A stretch of DNA of 64,000 nt, from positions 1,550,001 through 1,614,000 of the forward strand of contig NZ_CP112880.1 in assembly GCF_028747205.1 (NCBI RefSeq), written 5' to 3'. The position numbers were made by a program, and so were the translations under genes. Within the stretch, counting starts at the first letter, position 1; the number at the start of each line of letters is the position of its first letter. This document shows positions 41,865-51,154 of the stretch, in pieces. The notes beneath the pieces are model-generated. The model was not told the DNA's origin, made no database searches, and was given only the letters and a program-made list of their open reading frames with translations. This DNA is from Streptomyces sp. CA-278952 (GTDB lineage: Bacteria; Actinomycetota; Actinomycetes; Streptomycetales; Streptomycetaceae).

Positions 41865-43302
41865 CCAGCCGGGAGCGCTTGCGCCCGTAACCGGCGTACA
41901 GCAGCGAGCCCACGGCGAGGAAGACGGCGAACTGGACCCAGGTCGTCCAGCCGGTCCCGTACATCAGATACAGACAGCACAAGACGCCCAGCAGCGGGCT
42001 CACCGGGTAGAGCGGCACCCGGAAGGTCCGCTTCAGCCCGGGGGCGCTCCGCCGGAGCACCACCACCGCGACATTGACGGCGACCATCGTGGCGAGCGTG
42101 CCGATGGTCGTCAGGTTCACGACGACGTCGAGCGGGACGAACGCGGCGGGGACCGCGAAGACGCAGGCCACGATCCAGGTGTTGGCGACCGGGGTGTGGG
42201 TCCTGGGCGAGATCCGCTCGAAGACGCGCGGGATAAGCCCGTCGCGGGACATCGACATGAGGATGCGGGTCTGCCCGTACATCACGGCGAGCACCACCGA
42301 GGCGATGGCGACGACCGCGCCGAAGGCGATGATGCCGCCGCCGACCGTGGAGTCGGTGACCTGGTTGACGGCGATCGAGAGGGCCGCGCTCTTGTCGGCG
42401 ACGGCGTCCGAGCCGATCGCGCCGATGGCCGAGAGCGCCACCGCGCAGTAGAGCAGGGTGACGACGCCGATGCAGATCAGGATGGCGACGGGGATGTTCC
42501 GCCGGGGGTTCTTGACCTCTTCGCCGGCGGTGGTGATGGCGTCGAAGCCGATGTAGGAGAAGAACGCGAGTGAGGCGCCCGCTGTGATGCCGCCGAGCCC
42601 GTGGGTCGCGAACGGCATGAGGTTGTCGTCCTCGAACGCGCTGAACGCCACGGCGCAGAACGCGATCAGGATGCCGATCTTGAGGATCGCCATGGCGGCG
42701 GTCGCGGTGGCACTCTCCCGGACACCGCGCACCAGCAGCGCGGCGGCCAGGGCGATCACGACGATCGCGGGCAGATTGACCACACCGCCTTCGGCGGGAC
42801 CGGCGGACAGGGCCTCGGGGAGTCGCAGGCCGATCACGCTGTTCAGCAGCTCGTTGACGTACTGGCTCCAGCCCACCGCGACGGCGGAGACCGACACGCC
42901 GTACTCCAGCAGCAGGCACCAGCCGACGAGGAAGGCGGTGCGCTCGCCGAGCGCCGCGTAGGCGAAGGAGTACGAGCTTCCGGAGACCGGGATGGCGCTG
43001 CCCAGCTCCGCGAAGGAGAGGGCGGTGAAGATGCAGGTGATCGCCGCGAGGAGATACGAGATCACGACGGCGGGGCCGGCCTCGGCGACGCTGTCGGACA
43101 GGCCGACGAAGATGCCGGTGCCGACGATCGCGCCGACCCCGAAGCAGACGAGCTGGAAGAGGCCCATCGTGCGCTTGAGGCCGTGGCCCTCCAGGTCGCC
43201 GCCGGACTCGGCGATGAGCTGATCGGGGCTCTTGCGGCGCAGCCCCGGCTTCGAGGGGCCGGGGCGCTGCGGGGTGCCGGAATGCGGCAGACCGGTGCTC
43301 AT
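41815..43302 (-). CDS. APC-family amino acid permease (cationic amino acid transporter type)
   Basis: 495 residues with about 12-13 helices. After a short cytoplasmic start, KRTMGLFQLVCFGVGAIVGTGIFVGL is the first APC helix with the GVGAIVGTGIF substrate motif; SYIGFDAITTAGEEVKNPRRNIP is the conserved helix 6 region of the CAT branch. It probably imports arginine or exchanges it with ornithine, given the arginine deiminase genes upstream on the same strand. Start 43302 is a choice; 43317 is in frame and possible. Confidence 0.85.
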   Translation of the reverse strand: MSTGLPHSGTPQRPGPSKPGLRRKSPDQLIAESGGDLEGHGLKRTMGLFQLVCFGVGAIVGTGIFVGLSDSVAEAGPAVVISYLLAAITCIFTALSFAELGSAIPVSGSSYSFAYAALGERTAFLVGWCLLLEYGVSVSAVAVGWSQYVNELLNSVIGLRLPEALSAGPAEGGVVNLPAIVVIALAAALLVRGVRESATATAAMAILKIGILIAFCAVAFSAFEDDNLMPFATHGLGGITAGASLAFFSYIGFDAITTAGEEVKNPRRNIPVAILICIGVVTLLYCAVALSAIGAIGSDAVADKSAALSIAVNQVTDSTVGGGIIAFGAVVAIASVVLAVMYGQTRILMSMSRDGLIPRVFERISPRTHTPVANTWIVACVFAVPAAFVPLDVVVNLTTIGTLATMVAVNVAVVVLRRSAPGLKRTFRVPLYPVSPLLGVLCCLYLMYGTGWTTWVQFAVFLAVGSLLYAGYGRKRSRLVSSPGTDPAAPVSPEA

Positions 43303-43562
43303 GCGGGACGTTCTCATCTCTGGTGGTGCAGTGGGGGGACGTCTCCCGGTGCGCACGGCGGCCGTGGGGACCGCGGGCGGCACATGGGAAGGGGGTCCGG
43401 GCATCGCGAGCCCGGACCCCACCAAGAGGCGACATCGTAGCCACCCCTACGCATGTTCACCCAATCGGGTGCATGAGCATACGAACCCTGCTGCGTGCTC
43501 GTACCGGCGCCTCGTACCCGTACCGGGTACCCGTACCCGTGCTCGAACCCGTACCGGCGGGG

Positions 43563-44567
43563 CTACTTCCCCGCGAGCGTCGCCACCAGCACGGCCTTGA
43601 TCGTGTGCATCCGGTTCTCCGCCTGGTCGAAGACGACCGAGTGCGCGGACTCGAAGACCTCGTCGCTGACTTCCAGCTCGGTCAGCCCGTACCGGGCGTG
43701 GATGTCCCGGCCGACCTGGGTGCCGAGGTCGTGGAAGGCGGGCAGGCAGTGCAGGAATTTCACGTCCGGGTTCCCGGTGGCCCGCAGGACGTCCATCGTC
43801 ACGGCGTAGGGGCCGAGGGCGGCGATGCGCTCGGCCCACACCTCCTTGGGCTCCCCCATGGAGACCCAGACGTCGGTGGCGACGAAGTCGGCGCCCCGGA
43901 CACCCTCGGCGACATCGCCGGTGAGGGTGATCGTCGCGCCGCTGACCTCGGCGAGCTTCCGGGCCCGCGCCACGACGGCCTCGGCCGGCCAGTAGGCCTC
44001 GGGGGCGACGATCCTGACGTCCAGGCCGAGCAGCGCTCCGGTGATCAGGTAGGAGTTGCCCATGTTGAAGCGGGCGTCGCCGAGGTAGGCGAAGGCCGTC
44101 CCCGCGACGGGCCCCTCGCGGAACTCGGTCATGGTGAGCACGTCGGCGAGCATCTGGGTGGGGTGCCAGTCGTCCGTGAGCCCGTTGAAGACCGGCACCC
44201 CGCCGTACGCGGCCAGCTCCTCGACGGCCTGCTGGCTGTCGCCCCGGTACTCGATCCCGTCGAACATCCGGCCGAGCACCCGGGCGGTGTCCCTGACGGA
44301 CTCCTTGTGGCCCATCTGGGAGCCCGACGGGTCGAGGTAGGTGGTGGAGGCGCCCTGGTCGGCTGCGGCGACCTCGAAGGCGCAGCGCGTACGGGTCGAG
44401 GTCTTCTCGAAGATCAGCGCGATGTTCTTCCCGCGCAGCCGCTGGACCTCTGCCCCGGCCTTCTTGGCCGCCTTGAGCTCGGCGGCCAGGGAGACCAGGC
44501 CGAGAAACTCCTCGGAGGTGAAGTCCAGCTCCTTGAGGAAGTGGCGGCCGGTGAGGTCTATGGCCAT
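43563..44567 (-). CDS. arcB: Ornithine carbamoyltransferase
   Basis: 334 residues. The carbamoyl-phosphate site EKTSTRTR (STRT at 57-60), the [10 protein letters not shown] motif and HCLPAFH identify the enzyme. Next to arginine deiminase it probably works in the catabolic direction, splitting citrulline into ornithine and carbamoyl phosphate, hence arcB rather than argF; no carbamate kinase gene is in the window. Start 44567 has AGGAG 8 bases upstream. Confidence 0.92.
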   Translation of the reverse strand: MAIDLTGRHFLKELDFTSEEFLGLVSLAAELKAAKKAGAEVQRLRGKNIALIFEKTSTRTRCAFEVAAADQGASTTYLDPSGSQMGHKESVRDTARVLGRMFDGIEYRGDSQQAVEELAAYGGVPVFNGLTDDWHPTQMLADVLTMTEFREGPVAGTAFAYLGDARFNMGNSYLITGALLGLDVRIVAPEAYWPAEAVVARARKLAEVSGATITLTGDVAEGVRGADFVATDVWVSMGEPKEVWAERIAALGPYAVTMDVLRATGNPDVKFLHCLPAFHDLGTQVGRDIHARYGLTELEVSDEVFESAHSVVFDQAENRMHTIKAVLVATLAGK

Positions 44568-44625
44568 GATGACTGCTCCTGGGTCGGACGGGGATCGGCG
44601 CACTGCGCGCGGGCAGAACTGGAAG

Positions 44626-44652
44626 TCTATACGATTACCCGCATCTCTATAC
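44626..44652 (-). promoter_or_regulatory. Direct repeat in the arcA-arcB gap
   Basis: TCTATAC occurs at 44626-44632 and 44646-44652, exactly 20 bases apart (two helical turns), within the 113-base gap before arcB. On the minus strand this reads GTATAGA twice; TAGACT in the second copy may be a -10. It could be a regulator site, for example for an ArgR-like protein, although it is not a clear ARG box. Confidence 0.45.
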
Positions 44653-44680
44653 AGGCCTGGGTTCGTGGTCCGCACCCCTC

Positions 44681-45916
44681 TCAGGCCACGGGGTCCCGCT
44701 CCACCGGGCAGCTCATACAGCGCGGCCCGCCACGTCCCCGGCCCAGCTCGCTGCCCCGGATCTCGATCACCTCGATGCCCTGCTTGCGCAGGTGGGTGTT
44801 GGTCGTGGCGTTGCGCTCGTACGCGACGACGACCCCGGGCTCGACCGCGAGCACGTTGCAGCCGTCGTCCCACTGCTCGCGCTCGGCCGCGTGCACGTCC
44901 TGGGTGGCGGTGAGCACCCGGATGGAGTCGAGGCCGAGGGCGGCGGCGATGGCGCGGTGCATGTGCTCGGGCGGATGGTCGGTGACCTTCAGCTCGCGGG
45001 GGCCGCTGCCGGGCTCGATGGTGTAAGAGCGCAGCATGCCGAGACCGGCGTACTGGGTGAACGTGTCGCCGTCGATCATCGTCATCACCGTGTCCAGGTG
45101 CATGAACGCCCGGGCCTTGGGCATGTCGAGCGCCACGATCGTGTGCGCCGAGCCCGCGTCGAAGAGGCCCCGGGCCAGCATCTCCACGGCCTGCGGCGTG
45201 GTGCGCTCGCTCATCCCGATGAGGACGGCGCCCTCTCCGATGACCAGGACGTCACCGCCCTCGATGGTGGAGGGATAGTCGTCCTGACCCTCCGACCAGT
45301 GGTGGAAGACCCCCGCCTCCGCGCCGGTGAACAGGGGATGGTGCCGGTAGATCGCCTCGAAGTGGACGGTCTCGCGCTGCCTGGCGGGCCAGCGCATCGC
45401 GTTGATGGAGACCCCGTCGTAGATCCATGCCGAGGTGTCCCGGGTGAAGAGGTGGTTCGGCAGCGGGCCGAGCAGGAAGTCGTCCAGGTCCATCACGTGG
45501 AAGCGGACGGAGGTCGGCTCGCTGTGCCGCTCCAGGAACTCCCGCTTGGTCATGCCACCGACCAGCGCATCCGCCAGCTCGTCCGAGGACAGTTCCTCGA
45601 AGGCGGCCCGCAGATGCTCGGTGGCGAGCGGACCGTACTCCTTCTCGTCGAAGACCCGGTCGAGCACGAGCCGCCGGGCGACCGGGATGTCGAGGGACTC
45701 CCGCAGGAGATCGCCGAAGAGATGCACGGCGACCCCCCGGTCGCGCAGCACGTCGGCGAAGCCGTCGTGCTCCTCCCGGGCGCGGCGCACCCACAGGACG
45801 TCGTCGAACAGGAGCGCGTCCTTGTTCCTGGGGGTGAGCCGCTTCAGCTCCAGATCGGGGCGGTGCAGTATGACGCGGCGCAGCCGCCCGGCTTCGGAGT
45901 CGACGTGGAATCCCAT
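44681..45916 (-). CDS. arcA: Arginine deiminase
   Basis: 411 residues, standard length. Catalytic features are present: [20 protein letters not shown] with the catalytic His, and Cys400 in [11 protein letters not shown], which attacks the guanidinium carbon. It converts arginine to citrulline and ammonia. With arcB and the APC permease downstream on the same strand, it forms an arginine deiminase module that can feed ornithine, ammonia and carbamoyl phosphate. Start 45916 is supported by GAGGAT upstream. Confidence 0.95.
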   Translation of the reverse strand: MGFHVDSEAGRLRRVILHRPDLELKRLTPRNKDALLFDDVLWVRRAREEHDGFADVLRDRGVAVHLFGDLLRESLDIPVARRLVLDRVFDEKEYGPLATEHLRAAFEELSSDELADALVGGMTKREFLERHSEPTSVRFHVMDLDDFLLGPLPNHLFTRDTSAWIYDGVSINAMRWPARQRETVHFEAIYRHHPLFTGAEAGVFHHWSEGQDDYPSTIEGGDVLVIGEGAVLIGMSERTTPQAVEMLARGLFDAGSAHTIVALDMPKARAFMHLDTVMTMIDGDTFTQYAGLGMLRSYTIEPGSGPRELKVTDHPPEHMHRAIAAALGLDSIRVLTATQDVHAAEREQWDDGCNVLAVEPGVVVAYERNATTNTHLRKQGIEVIEIRGSELGRGRGGPRCMSCPVERDPVA

Positions 45917-45979
45917 GCCTTCATCCTCACCGCGCGGAGCGCCGTTCACCCCGCGAATCGCCCACGGGTTGGGCGGCTC

Positions 45980-48592
45980 TCAGAGGCGGGGGTCCACCGG
46001 CTCCGACTCCAGGGCCAGGACGGCGAACACCGCCTCGTGGACCCGCCACAGCGGCTCCCCCTCCGCCAGCCGGTCCAGGGCCTCCAGACCGAGCGCGTAC
46101 TCCCGCAGCGCCAACGAGCGCTTGTGGCCGAGGAACCGGGAGCGCAGGCGCTCCAGATTCTCCGGGCGGGTGTACTCGGGGCCGTAGATGATGCGGAGAT
46201 ACTCCCGGCCGCGCACCTTGATGCCGGGCTGGACGAGCCGGCCCTTGGCGTCCCGGACGAGGGCGCCGAGCGGCTTGACGACCATGCCCTCGCCGCCCCG
46301 CCCGGTCATCTCCAGCCACCAGTCCACGCCCGCGCGCACGGAGGCCTCGTCCCCGGTGTCGACGAGGAGCCGGCGGGTGACCTGGAGCAGCCCGGTCGGG
46401 TCGTGCTCCACGAGCCGGTCCAGCCAGGCGAGCTGCTCGTCGTGCGGCACGGAGGCCAGCGAGCGGCCCTGGACGGCGAGGATCTGGAACGGTGCGAGCC
46501 GCACCCCGTCCAGCCCCTCCGTGGGCCAGCAGTAGCGCCGGTACGCCTGGGTGAACGCGGCCGCGTCCCTGGCGCGGGCTCGCTGGTACCCGGCGAGGCC
46601 CGCCACCTCGACACCCCGGGCGACCGCCTGCTCCAGAGCGGCGACGGCCGGCGGGAAGACCGCGCCGGACGCGGCGCCGACGGCGGCGTACTGCGAGCGC
46701 AGCAGCCCGCCGGCCTTGAGCGACCACGGCATCAGCTCGGCGTCCAGGAGCACCCAGTCGGTGTCCCACTCCTCCCAGAGCCCGGCGGCGGCGACGGCGG
46801 CGCGGAGCCGGCCCAGGACCGCCTCGGTCATCGCCCTGTCGTCCAGGAACGGGCGCCCGGTACGGGTGTACAGCGCGCCGGTGGGGCCCGCCGTGCCGAA
46901 GCGCGCGGTGGCGGCCCCGGCGTCCTTGCAGACCAGGGCGACGGCCCGGGAGCCCATGTGCTTCTCCTCGCACACGACCCGCTCGACGCCGTCGCCGGCG
47001 TACTGCGCGAAGGCCTCGGCCGGGTGCTCCAGGAAGCCGTCCTCGCGGGAGGTGGCGGTGGGCGCCATGGTGGGCGGGAGGTAGGCGAGGAGCTGCGGGT
47101 CGACGGCGAACCGGCTCATGACCTCGAGCGCGGCGGCGGCGTTCTCCTCGCGCACGGCGACGCGGCCCAGGTGCCGGGTCTCCACGACCCTGCGGCCCTG
47201 GACGTCGGCGATGTCCAGCGGGCGGCCCTCCCGGCCCCCGGGCGCCTCGGTGGTCAGCGGTTTGACGGGCTCGTACCAGACCTTCTCGGCGGGTACGTCG
47301 ACCAGTTCGCGCTCGGGCCAGCGCAGAGCGGTCATCTTCCCGCCGAAGACGGCCCCCGTGTCCAGGCAGATGGTGTTGTTGATCCAGGAGGTGGTGGGCA
47401 CCGGGGTGTGGCCGTAGACCACGGTGGCGCGGCCCCGGTACTCCTCGGCCCACGGGTAGCGCACGGGCAAACCGAACTCGTCGGTCTCCCCCGTCGTGTC
47501 CCCGTACAGCGCGTGCGAGCGGACCCGGCCGGAGGTGCGGCCGTGGTACTTCTCGGGCAGCCCGGCGTGAGCGACCACCAGCTTGCCGTCGTCCAGGACG
47601 TAGTGGCTGACCAGCCCGTCGACGAACTTCCGCACCTGCCCCCGGAACTCGGGGTGTTCGACGTCCTCGCGCTCCAGCTGCTCGACGGTCTCGGCGAGCC
47701 CATGGGTGAGCTGGACCTTGCGGCCCGCGAGGTAGCGGCCGAGCTTGTTCTCGTGGTTGCCGGGGACGCACAGGGCGGTGCCCGCCGACACCATGGACAT
47801 GACGCGGCGCAGCACGCCGGGGCTGTCGGGGCCCCGGTCGACGAGGTCCCCGACGAACACGGCCGTACGCCCTTCGGGGTGGGCGCCGTCCACGTAACCG
47901 AGCTTGCCGAGCAGGGTGTCCAGCTCGGAGCGGCAGCCGTGGATGTCCCCGATGATGTCGAACGGGCCGGTGAGGTGGCGCAGGTCGTTGTAGCGGCGCT
48001 CCAGGACCACCTCGGCGCTCTCGGCCTCCTCCTCGGTGCGCAGGACGTGCACCTTGCGGAAGCCCTCGCGCTCCAGGCCGCGCAGGGAACGCCGCAGCTC
48101 GCGGCGGTGCCGCTGGATGACGTGGCGCGGCATGGAGGCGCGGTCCGGGCGGGCCGCGTTGCGGGCGGCGCAGACCTCTTCGGGGAGGTCGAGGACGATG
48201 GCGATGGGCAGGACGTCGTACTTCCGGGCCAGCTGGACCAGCTGCTTGCGGCTCTCGGACTGGACGCTGGTGGCGTCGATCACGGTGAGCCGCCCGGCCT
48301 CCAGGCGCTTGCCGGCGATGTAGTGCAGCACGTCGAAGGCGTCGCGGCTGGCGCTCTGGTCGTTCTCGTCGTCGGCGACCAGCCCCCGGCAGAAGTCCGA
48401 GGAGATGATCTCGGTCGGCTTGAAGTGCTGGTGGGCGAAGGTGGACTTGCCCGATCCGCTGGCGCCGATGAGGACGACGAGGGAGAGGTCGGTCACCGGC
48501 AGCTTGCGCCCGCCCGTGGCGGTGGCGGTGGCGGTGGCGGTGGCGGTGGCGGTGGCCGATTCTGTACCGGCGTCGCTGTGCTCGTTGTTCAT
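45980..48592 (-). CDS. pnkp: Polynucleotide kinase-phosphatase-ligase of the Pnkp/Hen1 RNA repair system
   Basis: 870 residues, three enzymes in one chain. Kinase: P-loop GASGSGKST (43-51). Binuclear metallophosphatase: GDIHG (215-219), GDLVDRG (248-254), GNHE (278-281). Nucleotidyltransferase/ligase: EKHMGSR with the adenylated Lys544 and a C-terminal module with GEGMVVKP. Bacterial Pnkp heals and, with Hen1, seals RNAs such as tRNAs cut by ribotoxins, leaving a 2'-O-methyl mark. The N-terminus holds a Thr-Ala repeat encoded by a hexamer repeat. Overlaps the hen1 stop by 4 bases. Confidence 0.95.
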   Translation of the reverse strand: MNNEHSDAGTESATATATATATATATGGRKLPVTDLSLVVLIGASGSGKSTFAHQHFKPTEIISSDFCRGLVADDENDQSASRDAFDVLHYIAGKRLEAGRLTVIDATSVQSESRKQLVQLARKYDVLPIAIVLDLPEEVCAARNAARPDRASMPRHVIQRHRRELRRSLRGLEREGFRKVHVLRTEEEAESAEVVLERRYNDLRHLTGPFDIIGDIHGCRSELDTLLGKLGYVDGAHPEGRTAVFVGDLVDRGPDSPGVLRRVMSMVSAGTALCVPGNHENKLGRYLAGRKVQLTHGLAETVEQLEREDVEHPEFRGQVRKFVDGLVSHYVLDDGKLVVAHAGLPEKYHGRTSGRVRSHALYGDTTGETDEFGLPVRYPWAEEYRGRATVVYGHTPVPTTSWINNTICLDTGAVFGGKMTALRWPERELVDVPAEKVWYEPVKPLTTEAPGGREGRPLDIADVQGRRVVETRHLGRVAVREENAAAALEVMSRFAVDPQLLAYLPPTMAPTATSREDGFLEHPAEAFAQYAGDGVERVVCEEKHMGSRAVALVCKDAGAATARFGTAGPTGALYTRTGRPFLDDRAMTEAVLGRLRAAVAAAGLWEEWDTDWVLLDAELMPWSLKAGGLLRSQYAAVGAASGAVFPPAVAALEQAVARGVEVAGLAGYQRARARDAAAFTQAYRRYCWPTEGLDGVRLAPFQILAVQGRSLASVPHDEQLAWLDRLVEHDPTGLLQVTRRLLVDTGDEASVRAGVDWWLEMTGRGGEGMVVKPLGALVRDAKGRLVQPGIKVRGREYLRIIYGPEYTRPENLERLRSRFLGHKRSLALREYALGLEALDRLAEGEPLWRVHEAVFAVLALESEPVDPRL
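48516..48557. repeat. Seven tandem hexamers (GTGGCG) inside pnkp
   Basis: Six exact GTGGCG units and one GTGGCC follow one another. On the coding strand they give the alternating Thr-Ala stretch at about residues 14-26 of Pnkp, just before the kinase domain. Changes in copy number would keep the frame and only alter linker length. Confidence 0.9.
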
Positions 48593-50082
48593 GCGGCTTT
48601 CGCCCCCTTCGTCTTCTTCTCGGTCGTCCCGGTGGTGGTGGCGTCGGCCCGGGTGAACACGGCCAGCTGGGTCGGCGGCCCCACCTCGGGGTCGTCCGGC
48701 CCGACCGGCGCGTACCGCACGGTGTATCCGTGCCGTTCGGCGACCTGCCCCGCCCACTCCCGGAATTCGGCCCGGGTCCACTCGAAACGGTGGTCCCCGT
48801 GCCGGACGTGCCCGGCCGGGAGGGTCTCCCAGCGGACGTTGTACTCGACGTTCGGCGTGGTCACGAGCACCGTCCCCGGTCGCGCCGCGCCGAACACCGC
48901 GTACTCCAGGGCGGGCAGGCGGTCCAGGTCCAGGTGCTCGATCACCTCACTGAGCACCGCGGCGTCGTATCCCGCGAGCCGCTTGTCGGTGTAGGTGAGC
49001 GACCCCTGCCGGAGGGTGACCCGGTCCGCCCGGCGCTCTCCCATCCGGTCCAGCTTCAGCCGCCGCGAGGCGATGGTGAGGGCGCGCATCGAGACATCGA
49101 CGCCCACGATCTCGGTGAAGCGCACGTCCTTGAGAAGGGCCTGCACCAACTGGCCCTGGCCGCAGCCGAGGTCGAGCACCCGGCTCGCCCCGGCGGCACG
49201 CAGCGCGTCGAGGATCGCGGTGCGCCGCTGCTCGGCGAGCGGGACCGGCTTCTCCTCGGTGTCGGTGCTCTCGTCCACCGCGTTGTCCACGCTGTCGACG
49301 TCGAGGTCGTCCGACTCGGCGAGCCGGACCAGCTCCAGGGCCTGGTCGGCCTGGCGCGTCAGCCCCCAGCGGTGGGAGAGGTAGCGCCGGGTGATCAGCG
49401 GCCGCTCGGGGTGGTCGGCCAGCCAGCCCTCTCCCGCGCGCAGCAGCTTGTCCACCTCGTCGGGCGCGACCCAGTAGTGCTTGGCGTCGTCGAGCACCGG
49501 GAGCAGGACATAGAGCTGGCGCAGCGCGTCCGCGAGCCGCAACTCGCCCTCCAGCACCAGGCGTACGTAGCGGGAGTCGCCCCACGCGGGGAACTCCTCG
49601 TCCAGCGGTACGGCCGTGACGTCGACCCGCGACCAGCCGAGCGGCGCGAACAGCCTGTGCACCAGCTCGGCACCGCCCCTGGCGGGCAGGGCGGGCACCT
49701 CGATCCGCAGCGGCAACGGGCTCCCGGCCCGCTCGGGCATGGCCCGGCAGACACCGCCGAGCGCGGACTTGAACACGGCGGCGAGAGCGACCGACAGCAG
49801 CGAGGACGCCGCGTAGGGGCGGTCGTTGACGTACTGCGCGAGCGCCGCGTCGGGCGCGCCGCCCCGGCCCTTGCCCTTGCCGCGCCGCACCAGCGCCACC
49901 GGATCCACCTCCAGCAGGAGCGCGGCCGTGCAGCGCTCGGCGGACGCCTCGGGGTAGAAGACGTGCGCGGAGCCGTGCGAGGTGGAGAACGCCTGCGCCT
50001 TGTCGGGATGCTTGTGCAGCAGAAAGCCCAGGTCCGTGGCGGGACGCTCTTGGGTGCCGGTCGTACCGATTGTCAGGAACAC
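48589..50082 (-). CDS. hen1: 3' terminal RNA ribose 2'-O-methyltransferase Hen1
   Basis: 497 residues. The N-terminal half is the bacterial Hen1 domain that activates Pnkp ligase; the C-terminal half is a SAM methyltransferase with VLDLGCGQGQL (302-312) and the Hen1 metal site ExxEH (Glu379, Glu382, His383) plus HVRHGDHRFEW later. It methylates the 3' end of broken RNA before sealing, so that the repaired RNA resists a second cut. The GTG start at 50082 lacks a Shine-Dalgarno; CATACT 7 bases upstream could make it leaderless. Co-transcribed with pnkp. Confidence 0.94.
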   Translation of the reverse strand: MFLTIGTTGTQERPATDLGFLLHKHPDKAQAFSTSHGSAHVFYPEASAERCTAALLLEVDPVALVRRGKGKGRGGAPDAALAQYVNDRPYAASSLLSVALAAVFKSALGGVCRAMPERAGSPLPLRIEVPALPARGGAELVHRLFAPLGWSRVDVTAVPLDEEFPAWGDSRYVRLVLEGELRLADALRQLYVLLPVLDDAKHYWVAPDEVDKLLRAGEGWLADHPERPLITRRYLSHRWGLTRQADQALELVRLAESDDLDVDSVDNAVDESTDTEEKPVPLAEQRRTAILDALRAAGASRVLDLGCGQGQLVQALLKDVRFTEIVGVDVSMRALTIASRRLKLDRMGERRADRVTLRQGSLTYTDKRLAGYDAAVLSEVIEHLDLDRLPALEYAVFGAARPGTVLVTTPNVEYNVRWETLPAGHVRHGDHRFEWTRAEFREWAGQVAERHGYTVRYAPVGPDDPEVGPPTQLAVFTRADATTTGTTEKKTKGAKAA

Positions 50083-50175
50083 CTGTCCGAGTATGGTCGT
50101 CGCCCCCTGCCCCTACCAGGCATTTTCGCCCCTCCCGGAACACAGCGATCTCCGGGACGGTCCCGGGGGCGCCCG

Positions 50176-51105
50176 CTACGGCGGCCCCTGACGCTCCAGC
50201 CGTCCGTCCAGCTCCGTGATGAGCTCCGGCCCCACCCGGCAGCAGCCTCCGACGAGCCTGGCCCCGGCCCGCGTCCACGCCCGCACCCGCCCCGGGTCGA
50301 ACGTGCCGCGCCCGGTCCACCCCCGCGCTCCGGCGTCCCATCCCTCCCCGCTGTTCGGGTAGACCACGGCGGGCCTGCCCGTGACCGCCACCGCCTGCTC
50401 CACCGCCCCCTGTGCCTCCTGGGGATCGCAGCAGTTGACCCCGACCGCGAGGACGGAGTCCCGCCCCGCCGCCACCGCGAACGCCTCCTCCAGCGGCTGA
50501 CCGGCCCTGGTCCGGCCGCCCGCGACGCTGTACGAGAGCCAGTACGGCAGTCCGGTCTCCTCGGCCACCCGGACCAGGGCCTCGGCCTCGTCCAGGTCGG
50601 GCACCGTCTCCAGCGCCAGCGCGTCGGGCCCGGCAGCGGCCAGCGCCGCCACCCGGGGGCGGTGGAAGCGCTCCAGCTCCCGGACGCTCAGCCCGTAGCG
50701 GCCCCGGTACTCGCTGCCGTCCGCGAGCATCGCCCCGTACGGTCCGACCGACGCGGCGACCCAGGTCTCCCGCCCGGGGTCGGCCCGGCGCGCCGTGTCG
50801 GCGGCGCGCCGGGCCAGCTCCACGCTGCGGGCGAGCAGGGCCCCGGTCCCGGCCCGGTCGATCCCGTACCGCCCGAACCCTTCGAAGGTGGCCTGATAGC
50901 TGGCCGTGATGAGCACGCGCGCGCCCGCCCGGAGATAGGCGAGGTGAGCGGCCTCGATCTGTTCCGGCGCGTCGGCCAGCAACCGGGCCGACCACAGCGC
51001 GTCGGACAGATCGCAGCCCTGCGCCTCCAATTGGCTGGAGAGCCCGCCGTCCAGCAGGACAGGTCCGGCGTCCAGCGCGTCGGCGAGCGTGCGCACGGTA
51101 CGCAC
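50176..51105 (-). CDS. mmuM: Homocysteine S-methyltransferase
   Basis: 309 residues. LLDGGLSSQLEAQG, VGVNCCDPQEA and LVGGCCRVGPELI supply the three zinc-binding Cys (one in VNC, two in GGCC) of the Hcy-methyltransferase family. It methylates homocysteine to methionine, usually with S-methylmethionine. GTG 51105 is preferred because AGGAGG is then 6 bases away; a GTG at 51111 would abut the ribosome site. The pentamer repeat described below precedes it. Confidence 0.88.
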   Translation of the reverse strand: MRTVRTLADALDAGPVLLDGGLSSQLEAQGCDLSDALWSARLLADAPEQIEAAHLAYLRAGARVLITASYQATFEGFGRYGIDRAGTGALLARSVELARRAADTARRADPGRETWVAASVGPYGAMLADGSEYRGRYGLSVRELERFHRPRVAALAAAGPDALALETVPDLDEAEALVRVAEETGLPYWLSYSVAGGRTRAGQPLEEAFAVAAGRDSVLAVGVNCCDPQEAQGAVEQAVAVTGRPAVVYPNSGEGWDAGARGWTGRGTFDPGRVRAWTRAGARLVGGCCRVGPELITELDGRLERQGPP

Positions 51106-51124
51106 AGCCACCCTCCTCCTCCTC

Positions 51125-51154
51125 GTCAGGTCAGGTCAGGTCAGGTCAGGTCAG
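51125..51154. repeat. Six tandem pentamers (GTCAG) across a gene end
   Basis: GTCAG is repeated six times. On the minus strand the units read CTGAC and contain the stop TGA of the F420-type oxidoreductase, ending 20 bases before the mmuM start. Gain or loss of a unit would shift frame but soon meet another TGA. Confidence 0.9.

Noticed and set aside
44626..44652. ArgR (ARG box) operator before arcB
   Set aside because: The site is a 20-base direct repeat of TCTATAC rather than the imperfect palindrome of ARG boxes, so I keep it as an unassigned repeat.
44792..48994. 1400-codon open frame on the plus strand
   Set aside because: It runs antisense through arcA, pnkp and part of hen1, all of which have intact catalytic motifs. 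The frame has no recognisable domain.
48516..51154. CRISPR-like or satellite array (hexamer and pentamer repeats)
   Set aside because: The units are 5-6 bases with no spacers; they are simple-sequence repeats within or at the ends of genes.
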